Assembly (NCBI GenBank): GCA_913777615.1
Contig: CAJYTK010000007.1
Location: 62,001-126,000, forward strand
Reading direction: 5' to 3'
DNA from: an uncultured Agrobacterium sp.
Lineage (GTDB): Bacteria; Pseudomonadota; Alphaproteobacteria; Rhizobiales; Rhizobiaceae
Length of the DNA: 64,000 nucleotides
The translations under genes were made by a program, and so were the position numbers. Positions 16,030 to 24,062 of the stretch are shown in pieces. The notes beneath the pieces were generated by a model. It did not search any database. It was not told the origin of the DNA and saw only the letters and a list, made by a program, of their open reading frames with translations. Numbering within the stretch: position 1 is the first letter of the stretch; every line of letters starts with the position of its first letter.

Positions 16030-16518
16030 ATGCGCGATCCTTTTCTCAATCCGTTTCCTGCCTCGGATGCTGCGCGGCATTCCATATGGGAAATGCTTGT
16101 GCCGCGCGATATTGATGCGTTTCTGGCCGCAGACTGGTCGATGGTCGCTGGCGATTTCGTTGAAGAGGGGTTTATCGGCATCAGCGGCAATCGCGAGCCG
16201 AACCCGGACAAATGGACTCTGGCGTTCCCTGATCTGCCCGCCTATCGGGACGAGTGGTTGAAGCAGGCACGCGAATTTGCCAAGGGAAGCTATGGCGAAG
16301 ATCCACGCACCGCCATCTTTACCACCACGACCCTGGAAGAAATCGAAATTTCCGGTGATACGGCGCTGGTTCGCAAGAAGTTCGACGGCGGCATCAAGAA
16401 GCCCGACGGCTCGGTCGATGTGATGAAGTGGCAGACGCTCTATTACTGCCGTCTGCACGAGGGCCGCTGGAAGATTTCTGGCTTCACCGGTTATCTCCCA
16501 AACCCTATGGGCCAGTAA
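16030..16518 (+). CDS. NTF2/SnoaL-like protein of unknown function
   Basis: A 162-residue protein without signal peptide or membrane segment. The pattern (an N-terminal helix with DIDAFLAADWSMVAGDFVEEGF, then beta strands ending in YYCRLHEGRWKISGFTGYLP) is that of the NTF2-like/SnoaL cone fold, which includes small isomerases and hydrolases. I do not recognise a closer family. It starts 18 bases after a putative RpiR site and lies 33 bases before the second M81 peptidase gene in the same direction, so the two form an operon that faces the RidA operon. Confidence 0.7.
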   Translation: MRDPFLNPFPASDAARHSIWEMLVPRDIDAFLAADWSMVAGDFVEEGFIGISGNREPNPDKWTLAFPDLPAYRDEWLKQAREFAKGSYGEDPRTAIFTTTTLEEIEISGDTALVRKKFDGGIKKPDGSVDVMKWQTLYYCRLHEGRWKISGFTGYLPNPMGQ

Positions 16519-16551
16519 ACGTCCCGCCCTTCAGCAAAAAGGCCCAAGTCC

Positions 16552-18027
16552 TTGCGCATCTTTACCGCGGCTCTCGCCACAGAAACCAACACATTCGCGC
16601 CAATCTGCATCGATAGGCGGGCGTTCGTGGAATCGCTATACGCCCCTCCGGGCCAGCACCCAGCAACGCCCACCCTCTGTACAGCGCCGATTACCGTCGG
16701 ACGCGCCGTTTGTGCCACAAAGGGATGGACGCTGATCGAAGGAACAGCTGCCTGGGCGGATCCTGCTGGCCTGATCAACCGTCAGGCGTTCGAAAGTTTG
16801 CGCGATGAAATTCTCGATCAGCTGCGGGCTGCTATGCCCGTCGATGCTGTGGTGATGGGTCTCCATGGCGCCATGGTGGCGGATGGATATCTGGACCCGG
16901 AGGGCGATCTCCTGGCGCGGATCCGCGAGATCGTTGGACCCGACGTTCTGATCTGCGCGGAACTAGATCCGCATAGCCATCTGACGCAGAAGCGCATCGA
17001 TGCCGTGAACTTCTTCGTCGTCTTCAAGGAATTTCCGCATACCGACTTCGTCGATCGCGCAGAAGATCTGTGGCGGATCGCCGTGGATACGCTGGAAGGT
17101 CGCGTCAAACCGATCATGTCCGTATTCGATTGTCGCATGATCGACGTGTTCCCGACCTCGCGCGAGCCAATGCGCGGCATTGTTGATCGCATGTTTGCCC
17201 TGGAAAAGCAGGATCCAGAGGTCCTGTCGCTATCGGTTATCCATGGCTTCATGGCGGGCGATGTGCCGGAAATGGGAACGAAGACGATCGCGGTCACCGA
17301 TGGCAATGAAGCCAAGGGGAAAGCCCTGGCGCGCTCGATCGGGCTTGAGCTCTTCGATAAGCGTGGCACCTTTATGATGCCGCAGATCGGTGAGGCCGAG
17401 GCTGTGGCGCTTGCGATGAAGGCGGATACGTCTAACGGACCCGTGGTCATTGCCGATGTGTGGGACAATCCAGGAGGAGGTACGGCCGGTGACGCCACGG
17501 TGCTCCTGCGGGAACTGATGGCGCAGGGTGCTTCAAATGTCGCCGCCGGTCTGGTTTGGGATCCCATTGCAGTGCAAATCTGCATGGCGGCAGGCGAGGG
17601 AGCTGAAATCCCGTTGCGCTTCGGGGCAAAATCCGCACCCAATACCGGTGACCCGATCGACGCCTTGGTCAAGGTGGTGAAGGTCGCCTCCAATGCTGAG
17701 ATGAAGTTTGGCGACAGCATCGCCCCGTTTGGCGACGCAGCGCATATTCATTTTAACGGCATCGACGTGATCCTGGGCACGGTGCGGGTTCAAAGCTACG
17801 ACCCGTCCCTCTTTACAGCCCTTGGCATGGATCCTCTGTCGAAGAAGATCCTGCTGATCAAGTCGACCAATCATTTCTACGCGGCTTTCTCCAAGATCGC
17901 GTCGAAGATCCTTTATTGCTCCGCTGGCAAGCCTTATCCGAACGATCCTGCGACGAATCCATACCGCAGGGTCCGGCGCGACATCTGGCCAATCCTGCAG
18001 GACCCGCATGGGCACAAGGCGGCCTGA
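16552..18027 (+). CDS. M81 family metallopeptidase (MlrC-like), copy 2
   Basis: A 491-residue MlrC/M81 protein starting at TTG 16552. It shares the family plan with copy 1 at 10464-11903: N-terminal ALATETNTFAP (about 7-17), GLHGAMVADGYLDPEGD (about 103-119), LDPHSHLTQ (about 142-150) and WDNPGGGTAGDA (about 304-315). The two copies are clearly diverged paralogues and not a recent duplication. M81 proteins are metal-dependent amidases/peptidases of mostly unknown substrate. It follows the NTF2-like gene and ends at a strong hairpin terminator. Confidence 0.83.
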   Translation: MRIFTAALATETNTFAPICIDRRAFVESLYAPPGQHPATPTLCTAPITVGRAVCATKGWTLIEGTAAWADPAGLINRQAFESLRDEILDQLRAAMPVDAVVMGLHGAMVADGYLDPEGDLLARIREIVGPDVLICAELDPHSHLTQKRIDAVNFFVVFKEFPHTDFVDRAEDLWRIAVDTLEGRVKPIMSVFDCRMIDVFPTSREPMRGIVDRMFALEKQDPEVLSLSVIHGFMAGDVPEMGTKTIAVTDGNEAKGKALARSIGLELFDKRGTFMMPQIGEAEAVALAMKADTSNGPVVIADVWDNPGGGTAGDATVLLRELMAQGASNVAAGLVWDPIAVQICMAAGEGAEIPLRFGAKSAPNTGDPIDALVKVVKVASNAEMKFGDSIAPFGDAAHIHFNGIDVILGTVRVQSYDPSLFTALGMDPLSKKILLIKSTNHFYAAFSKIASKILYCSAGKPYPNDPATNPYRRVRRDIWPILQDPHGHKAA

Positions 18028-18096
18028 GAAGTCGTTCATAGTTTTGAGGGCAGCGGCGGTTTTCTTTCGTTACCTATGCGCATGATGACATAAGTA

Positions 18097-18138
18097 AGGG
18101 TGTTTCCTACAAACAAGGAAACACCCTCAAATTTTTGC
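18097..18138. terminator. Strong bidirectional-looking terminator
   Basis: AGGGTGTTTCCT (18097-18108) and its exact complement (18116-18127) form a 12-bp stem with a 7-base loop, followed on the plus strand by CAAATTTTTG. It lies between the convergent M81 gene (ending 18027) and ABC ATPase gene (ending 18159) and could serve both. Confidence 0.8.
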
Positions 18139-18158
18139 TATTCGTCTTGATACCAAGC

Positions 18159-19277
18159 TCAAGCTAGAACAGGCATTTCCTGTGTCTTCCAGTCGATGCG
18201 ACGTTCCAGCGCATTGCCCTCGCCATCGAACAGATGGCAATCCGCACCGTTGATCGCGACCGAGACGGGCTGCTCTACCGCAACCGGTGCAGAGCCTGGA
18301 AGCAGGGCGCACCACTGCTGGCCGGAAGAGAGTGTGGAATAAGAAATCGTATTGATGCCGAGCCTTTCGATGACGGTTGGCACCGTGGTAATGGTCATGT
18401 CGCCGGTGCCGAGGCTTAAGTGTTCCGGGCGAATACCAAGTGTCAGCGTATCGCCAGCGCGGACCTGGCCGCGCGCAACCGGCACCGTTAGCTGCTTGCC
18501 TTCGTAGGCGATGGTTACGCCAGTGTCCGAAGCTTCCACACAGGTGACGGGCAGGAGGTTCATCTTGGGATTGCCAATGAAGCCCGCAACGAAGAGATTA
18601 TCCGGCTTGTGATAGAGCTGAAGCGGCGAACCGACCTGGGCGATAGAACCACCGTTGAGTACGACGATGCGGTCCGCCATGGTCATGGCTTCGACCTGGT
18701 CATGTGTCACATAGATCATAGTTGCTTTCAGCTGGCGATGAAGCTTCGTCAACTCGATCCGCATGTCTGAACGCAAAGCCGCGTCGAGGTTCGACAGAGG
18801 CTCATCGAAGAGGAATATCTTCGGTTCACGGACAATGGCACGACCAATGGCGACGCGCTGGCGTTGGCCGCCTGAGAGCATTCCCGGTCTCTGCTCCAGC
18901 CGATGCTCGAGCTGGAGGATTTTGGCGACGGCATGAACCTTTTCGCGGATTTTATCTTCCGCCATCTTCTCCACACGCAATGGAAATGCGATGTTCTCGA
19001 AGACCGTCATGTGAGGATAGAGCGCGTAGGACTGAAAAACCATGGCGATGCCGCGCTCGACGGGCGGCTTGTCGTTGACGCGGATACCATCAATGACAAT
19101 GTCGCCGTCGCTGATTGATTCCAGGCCAGCAATCATGCGCAGCAGCGTTGATTTTCCGCAGCCCGATGGGCCGACGAAAACGACGAATTCTCCATGCGGA
19201 ACATTAAGTTGCACGCCTTTGAGAACTTCAAAGTCGCCGTAGAATTTTTTCACGTTGTTGAGATGAAGCTGACCCAC
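18159..19277 (-). CDS. ABC transporter ATPase, UgpC/MsmK type
   Basis: A 372-residue CUT1-family ATPase that powers sugar import. Walker A GPSGCGKST (about 38-46), Q-loop, signature LSGGQRQRVAIGRA (about 135-148), Walker B with FLFDEPLSNLDA (about 155-166), switch His in THDQVEAM, and a C-terminal TOBE-type regulatory region (about 240-372). The start is GTG 19277 with GGAG upstream (VGQLHLNNVKKFYG). The longer in-frame ATG at 19382 would fall inside the hairpin at 19365-19392 and is unlikely. It is the last gene of the minus-strand importer operon and could also serve other CUT1 permeases. Confidence 0.9.
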   Translation of the reverse strand: MGQLHLNNVKKFYGDFEVLKGVQLNVPHGEFVVFVGPSGCGKSTLLRMIAGLESISDGDIVIDGIRVNDKPPVERGIAMVFQSYALYPHMTVFENIAFPLRVEKMAEDKIREKVHAVAKILQLEHRLEQRPGMLSGGQRQRVAIGRAIVREPKIFLFDEPLSNLDAALRSDMRIELTKLHRQLKATMIYVTHDQVEAMTMADRIVVLNGGSIAQVGSPLQLYHKPDNLFVAGFIGNPKMNLLPVTCVEASDTGVTIAYEGKQLTVPVARGQVRAGDTLTLGIRPEHLSLGTGDMTITTVPTVIERLGINTISYSTLSSGQQWCALLPGSAPVAVEQPVSVAINGADCHLFDGEGNALERRIDWKTQEMPVLA

Positions 19278-19364
19278 GATCGTCTCCAGAGGGCCGTTTG
19301 CATTCTGTGCATTCGGCAGCGCTGTTTCTTCTACCGCAAGGGTTTTGACACCTGCGGTGGTGTC

Positions 19365-19392
19365 GAAGGGGGCGTCAAGCAACGCCCCCTTC
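19365..19392 (-). terminator. Intercistronic hairpin after the binding-protein gene
   Basis: GAAGGGGGCGT (19365-19375) and ACGCCCCCTTC (19382-19392) form a perfect, GC-rich 11-bp stem with a 6-base loop, 8 bases after the stop of the binding-protein gene at 19401. There is no T-run, so read-through to the ATPase is expected. Such hairpins, known from malE-malF, protect the abundant binding-protein mRNA and lower expression of downstream genes. Confidence 0.7.
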
Positions 19393-19400
19393 GTTAGGCA

Positions 19401-20630
19401 TTACTTGTACTGCTCGAGGTCTGCCGAAGCTTTCTTCAGCGCGGCTTCAGGCTCAGCCTTGCCGGTGACGACAGACTGGACCATCTCGATCATGGTGTTC
19501 TGGAAGCCCTTGTAATCGGTGAAGAGCGGCTCAGGACCACCATAGGTGATGCCATCGATCAGAGGCTTCCAGTAAGGATCCTTTGCAACGAACTCATCGA
19601 CCTTCGGCGAAGGACGAAGCGGTGTCAGGCCGGCATCACCCTGAAGCTCATACTCGCCCTGTGGACCTGGAGAGGTGATGAACTTGGCGAATTCAATCGC
19701 CTTGTCTTCCACGCCCGAACCCTTGAAGATGGCAAGGCTGTCGGTGATGAGCAGGGTGCCTGGACCCTTTGCCGAAGGGCCGAGCGGGAGTGTGGCAATA
19801 CCCCAGTTGATGCCGGTCTTCTGCAGACGCGAAGCTGCACCAGAACCAGCCTGGATCATGCCGACCTTGCCGTCGAGGAAGATTGCGCGGATTTCGTTCT
19901 GCTCGTAGGCAGTCGCGCCTTCAACGGAGTAAGGGGTGATGTCCTTGTAGGCCTTCAAAGCTGCCAGCACTTCAGGGCTGTCCATGACGATCTTGTCGCC
20001 ATCGATGACCTTGCCGTTGTTGGTGTAAACCCAGTGCATGAACTGGTGCATGGTGTTGTCGAAGGTCTTGGCAGGCAGGCCGTAACCGGCGACGCCAGTC
20101 TTTTCCTTGATCTGCTTGGCGAAAGCGATTTCTTCTTCCCAGGTCTTCGGCGGCGTTTCCGGGTCAAGACCCGCCTTCTTGAACAGGTCCTTGTTCCAGT
20201 AGAGAGCCTTGGTGGAGAAGGCGACCGGAACGCCCCACTGCTCGCCATCGACCGTGACGGTGTCGACGATGTGCGGATAGTAGGACTTCTTTTCCTCGTC
20301 CGTCATCGGGACAGGAACGATCATGTCGTTTTCAGAGAACTGCTTCAGCGTGCGCGAGCCGACATAGGCCATGGCTGCTGGAGAGCCCGATGCTGCAAGC
20401 GTTGTCGCCTTGTCCTGGCATTGTTCCCAGCCAACGACTTCCGGCTTGACGGTCCAGCCTTCGTTCTTGCTTTCCCATTCCTTGATGTACTTCTCATGGA
20501 TCGGGTCGATCTTGTCGCCGCAATAGATCCAGGAAATTTCCTGGCTGGCAGCCTGTGCGGACATGGCGCCCAGTGCCGTGGAGGCGGCAAGGCTCAGCGC
20601 GTAAAGGGTAAACTTGAATTTGGTATTCAC
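19401..20630 (-). CDS. ABC sugar-binding protein, CUT1 family
   Basis: A 409-residue periplasmic solute-binding protein (family 1). A signal peptide spans about 1-27 (MNTKFKFTLYALSLAAS...AMSAQA). The mature part has the type-1 pattern EWESKNEGWTVKPEVVGWEQ near the N-terminus and MAYVGSRTLKQF (about 86-97). Aromatic residues suited to sugar stacking are common (YWNKDLFKKAGLDPE, about 148-162). Given its place beside GH20 and nag genes, chitobiose or GlcNAc is the likeliest ligand; sugar specificity cannot be read from sequence. It lies between the permeases and the ATPase, with a strong hairpin after it. Confidence 0.88.
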   Translation of the reverse strand: MNTKFKFTLYALSLAASTALGAMSAQAASQEISWIYCGDKIDPIHEKYIKEWESKNEGWTVKPEVVGWEQCQDKATTLAASGSPAAMAYVGSRTLKQFSENDMIVPVPMTDEEKKSYYPHIVDTVTVDGEQWGVPVAFSTKALYWNKDLFKKAGLDPETPPKTWEEEIAFAKQIKEKTGVAGYGLPAKTFDNTMHQFMHWVYTNNGKVIDGDKIVMDSPEVLAALKAYKDITPYSVEGATAYEQNEIRAIFLDGKVGMIQAGSGAASRLQKTGINWGIATLPLGPSAKGPGTLLITDSLAIFKGSGVEDKAIEFAKFITSPGPQGEYELQGDAGLTPLRPSPKVDEFVAKDPYWKPLIDGITYGGPEPLFTDYKGFQNTMIEMVQSVVTGKAEPEAALKKASADLEQYK

Positions 20631-20659
20631 GGTCAGTCTCCCATTCTCTGGTGGTTATC

Positions 20660-21520
20660 TTATTGTTTCACCGCGCCTGCGGTCAGGCCGCTGACGAGAT
20701 AGCGTTGCAGGAAGAAGATCACGATCATCGCCGGTGCTATGCCGACGAAACTTGCGGCCATGAGTTCGTTCCAGATGACCTCCTGGCGGCCGAAATAGGC
20801 AAACAGGCCGACTGGCAGAGGCATATATTCGGATTTCGAATTGAAGGTGAGTGCGTAGATGAACTGCTGCGCGTAAGAACCGATGAAGGTGGTGATCGCT
20901 ACGACCACGATGCCAGGCATCGCAATTGGTATGATCACGCGGCGCAGCGTATAAAAGTAGCCGGCACCATCGACATAGGCCGCCTCGTCCAATTCTCGCG
21001 GAATGCGCATCATGTAGGTTCTCAGCAACCAGATGGCCGACGGGATAAGGAAGGCCACGCCCGGCACGATCATCGCCAAATAGGTGTTCAAAACACCAAT
21101 CGAGCGCATCAGGCGAAAGAGCGGGATCAGCAGAACCGCACCTGAGAACATGTTGACGGCGAGAAACGCGCCAAGCAGCAGACCGCTACCGCGAAACTCG
21201 AAGCGGGCAAACGCATAGGCGGCCGGAATGACCAGTGCCAAGACGATGGCTGTGACGATCCCGGAGATGAAGAACGAGTTGAAAATGTAGCGGGCAAAGC
21301 CAGGCACGCTGACCCACATCGTCCGATAAGCTTCGAAAGAGCCATTTTCAGGCCAGAAGCGATAGGGTGACGAGAAGAGCTGGCTGAGCGGCTTCAGCGA
21401 CACCAGAAAGCCTTCGACGAATGGCGACAGCACGAAAATCAAGAAAAGCGCGATGCCGCAATATATGGCGAGGATCTCGTACCATTTGTAACGGTTGATC
21501 AGTGCGGGAGGAGGTGTCAT
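20660..21520 (-). CDS. ABC sugar permease, MalG/UgpE type
   Basis: A 286-residue inner-membrane permease with six hydrophobic segments. The EAA loop that contacts the ATPase is seen as PRELDEAAYVDGAGYFYTLRRVIIPI (about 171-196 by position). It pairs with the permease encoded just upstream; the ATG overlaps that gene's stop (ATGA at 21517-21520). The C-terminus ends LVSGLTAGAVKQ, as is usual for MalG-like proteins. Ligand as for the binding protein. Confidence 0.9.
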   Translation of the reverse strand: MTPPPALINRYKWYEILAIYCGIALFLIFVLSPFVEGFLVSLKPLSQLFSSPYRFWPENGSFEAYRTMWVSVPGFARYIFNSFFISGIVTAIVLALVIPAAYAFARFEFRGSGLLLGAFLAVNMFSGAVLLIPLFRLMRSIGVLNTYLAMIVPGVAFLIPSAIWLLRTYMMRIPRELDEAAYVDGAGYFYTLRRVIIPIAMPGIVVVAITTFIGSYAQQFIYALTFNSKSEYMPLPVGLFAYFGRQEVIWNELMAASFVGIAPAMIVIFFLQRYLVSGLTAGAVKQ

Positions 21521-22401
21521 CGCTTGTCTCCGGCGGATAGCTTGCTGACAATGCGGAAGTAGGCAATGCAGAAGATGGACAGGAAGATGCAGATCAACAC
21601 GGCGCGCGCAGCACCTTCACCATACTTATAAGAACCGATCGCGGTCTTATAGGTATCGATGATCATCGTCGTGGTTTCGCCGTTCGGGCCACCGCGCGTC
21701 AAAATCCAGATGATGTCGAAGGAGTTGAATGTCGAGATCAACGAGAGCATCGACATGGTGATCATGGACGGAACGAGCAGCGGAAGGGTAATGCGGCGGA
21801 AGCGATAGAAACGTCCGGCACCATCCACCCATGCAGCTTCGTAGAGATCCTGCGGAACGGCCTGCATGGCAGCGAGGAGATAGAGGGTCACCATCGGCAC
21901 GCCGATCCAAACGTCGGTGATGACGGTTGCCCAGAATGCGGTCGAGCCCTGCGCCAGAAAGGCGATCGGTCCGTCGACAAGGCCTGCACGCTGAAGCATG
22001 CCGGAGATCATGCCGAACTGACCATTATACATCCAGCCCCACATGAAGATGCCGATCGCCATCGGAACGATCCATGGCGGCATGGTCAGGATGCGAAAAA
22101 TCGCGCGGCCCGGCACTGCAGCATTCAACATTGTGGCGCCGAAGGTGCCGATGATCATCTTGATGGCGACCGAGAAGAACGTCCAGATGAAAGTGCGGAT
22201 AATAACTTCCGCGAACGTAGCGTTGAAAATCTTGTCGTAATTCGTCCAGCCGACCCAGTTGGTGGTCTTCTTCAGCGATGCGTCGGTAAACGAAAGAATG
22301 AAGGTGTCGACAAGCGGATAAGCTACGACGGCAAGAACATAGAGAAGGGCTGGCGCCAAAAGCAGCCAAGCAAAAAAAACGGCGCTTCGTCTGGTGTCCA
22401 T
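21517..22401 (-). CDS. ABC sugar permease, MalF/UgpA type
   Basis: A 294-residue inner-membrane permease starting at ATG 22401 (MDTRRSAVFFAWLLLAPALL). Six membrane segments are visible. The EAA loop appears as PQDLYEAAWVDGAGRFYRFRRI at about 188-209. It overlaps the next permease by 4 bases and lies 13 bases after the oxidoreductase gene, so all are co-transcribed. A longer upstream frame would run into the oxidoreductase gene and has no SD. Confidence 0.9.
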   Translation of the reverse strand: MDTRRSAVFFAWLLLAPALLYVLAVVAYPLVDTFILSFTDASLKKTTNWVGWTNYDKIFNATFAEVIIRTFIWTFFSVAIKMIIGTFGATMLNAAVPGRAIFRILTMPPWIVPMAIGIFMWGWMYNGQFGMISGMLQRAGLVDGPIAFLAQGSTAFWATVITDVWIGVPMVTLYLLAAMQAVPQDLYEAAWVDGAGRFYRFRRITLPLLVPSMITMSMLSLISTFNSFDIIWILTRGGPNGETTTMIIDTYKTAIGSYKYGEGAARAVLICIFLSIFCIAYFRIVSKLSAGDKR

Positions 22402-22414
22402 GATCACCCTCTCA

Positions 22415-23593
22415 TCAGGCGGAGCGCTTTTGCGCGTCTTCGGTGCCGTGAAGGCAGGCGTCGTATTTTGTCCAGACGGGTGCGAGATCGACGACCTTGC
22501 GGGCGGCGCGTGCCTCATCCATGGCGATCGCCAGAATGCCAGCCTCAATGGCGTCGAGCGCCGATACCGGAAGTGCTGCACCTGTCGTGACGTGGGCGAA
22601 CACATCGGCTGCCATCTGTTCATCCGCGCCGTAATGGTGCGACTTCACCGACGGTGCCTGATAGGTGTTTCCGATCAGCTTGGCGCTGTCATGAGCGCGG
22701 TGAACGTCGAGGAAGCCGCGGACGAAATCGCCTTCAGCCATGCCTTTTGCGCCGACGACGCAGAAGCGGCGGAATTCGTCGGGCACATTCAGGTTGGTGT
22801 GGAATGCCAGTGACGCACCATTTTCGTATTCGACGATTGCCGTCTGGAAGTCGATGATATCGCCATCGCTGTCGAACACCTTGTCGGCACCCATCCAGCC
22901 GCTCGGTTTGCGGAAGTAAACGTCGAGATCGTTGACGCCGCTATTTTGCGGAGCGTTTTTCGGAACGAAGCTGCGACGTCCGCCGAAGCTCGATACATAA
23001 CGAGGGCGCACGCCCATCACGCCGTTGTAAAGGTCGAGGTCGTGGCAGCACTTTTCCAGCATGAAGCCGCCTGCAAGCTTGTCGTATCGGCGCCAGTCTC
23101 GCATGAAGAACGCGCCATGATAGGGAGCAATATGCTCGGAGGCCTCGATCGAGGCGATATCGCCGAGAAGTCCTTGCGCCTGTGCCTGTCGCAGGTCGCG
23201 GTAAAGCGGCGAGTAACGGAGAACGAGACCGACCATCAGGTGGTCCTGGCCATACTGGTTCAGTAACCGAGCAAGCTCGAAGCTCTCCTCGATCGTCGTG
23301 ACGATGGGCTTTTCCGTGAAGACCTTGAGGCCAGCTTCGAGGCCAATGCGAATATGTTCAAGATGGAATGTATTGGGCGAGCCGATCATAAGAAGATCGA
23401 AAGTCTCTTTCGCGATCATCTCCTGCGGAGTTTCGTAACGGCGGCCGGCGGAAATGTTTTCTGCTTCAAGCTGCTTCAAGCCTGCCGGCTCGGGATCGAC
23501 ATGGGCAACGATCTCAAAATCAGGATCGATCTCCGTGAAGACCTGGCCGAGATAGCCAAGGCGGAACCCGAGTCCGATTATCGCGACTTTCAT
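22415..23593 (-). CDS. Gfo/Idh/MocA family oxidoreductase
   Basis: A 392-residue NAD(P)-dependent sugar dehydrogenase-type protein. It has an N-terminal Rossmann motif GLGFRLGYLG (about 7-16), the family EKPIVTT motif (about 90-96) with the catalytic-type Lys, and a C-terminal alpha/beta substrate domain that includes HDLDLYNGVMG (about 187-197). These enzymes oxidise, reduce or epimerise sugars and their acids, or act in glycosidase-like redox cycles. It is the first gene of the importer operon; the start ATG 23593 has GGGGAG upstream and lies 23 bases from a putative RpiR site. It probably modifies the imported sugar. Confidence 0.88.
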   Translation of the reverse strand: MKVAIIGLGFRLGYLGQVFTEIDPDFEIVAHVDPEPAGLKQLEAENISAGRRYETPQEMIAKETFDLLMIGSPNTFHLEHIRIGLEAGLKVFTEKPIVTTIEESFELARLLNQYGQDHLMVGLVLRYSPLYRDLRQAQAQGLLGDIASIEASEHIAPYHGAFFMRDWRRYDKLAGGFMLEKCCHDLDLYNGVMGVRPRYVSSFGGRRSFVPKNAPQNSGVNDLDVYFRKPSGWMGADKVFDSDGDIIDFQTAIVEYENGASLAFHTNLNVPDEFRRFCVVGAKGMAEGDFVRGFLDVHRAHDSAKLIGNTYQAPSVKSHHYGADEQMAADVFAHVTTGAALPVSALDAIEAGILAIAMDEARAARKVVDLAPVWTKYDACLHGTEDAQKRSA

Positions 23594-23616
23594 GGCCTTA
23601 AAGCTCCCCTTTTCGT

Positions 23617-23700
23617 AATTTATTTTCGTAGCCTGTTGCAAATCTTCCTGATGGTCAATCAGAAAAACCGCGTTTGACTTCCGCTATGAAAATAATTTTC
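23617..23700. promoter_or_regulatory. Paired putative RpiR operators before the importer operon
   Basis: AATTTATTTTC (23617-23627) and the palindrome GAAAATAATTTTC (23688-23700) have starts 71 bases apart, as in the pair at 15931-16012. The minus strand between them contains TTGACC with a 17-base spacer to CAGGCT, a possible promoter for the oxidoreductase-importer operon. The left site would then overlap the transcription start. Control by the RpiR protein is inferred. Confidence 0.6.
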
Positions 23701-23834
23701 ACGCGGTGGTTATGCTTGTCCAACTCATGCATGTTGAGCATGAGCGGATTGATCGAAACACTGAAGTCTTGGGCATTTCCCCTTCACCGACCACTTTCGG
23801 TTTCCCGCAGGTCAGTCATGATTGTTAATATCTA

Positions 23835-23994
23835 ATACCAAAAAAATACCGCGTGTCCACTGTGGAATAAAAATTTCTCCAATTCCGCGTCTGGAACATA
23901 TGTTCATCATTGAAAACGTTCGTTTTTCAGCAAAATTGATGGATTGTCCCAGCGCCTTGCCAAGGTGGATTTGTATTGGTATCTATTTTGGTAT
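23835..23994 (+). promoter_or_regulatory. gntR promoter with repeated GGTAT motifs
   Basis: A sigma-70-type promoter is TTGCCA (23957-23962), 17 bases, TATCTA (23980-23985). GGTAT occurs at 23978-23982 and 23990-23994, overlapping the -10. A second pair in the other orientation, ATACC-N6-ATACC, is at 23835-23850. A 12-bp palindrome GAACATATGTTC is at 23894-23905. The GntR protein encoded downstream may bind one of these to control its own operon. The rest of 23701-24062 holds no gene. Confidence 0.45.
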
Positions 23995-24062
23995 GGTGTC
24001 TGCGCTGTGTGTCTTTTGCAAAGGGCGCGCCGATATCGAAAGCCACGGAACGGAGATGCGCA

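Noticed and set aside
23894-23905. GAACATATGTTC palindrome as a LexA box or EcfG promoter
   Set aside because: The spacing fits neither GAAC-N7-GAAC nor GGAAC-N16/17-GTT (20 bases to the next GTT).
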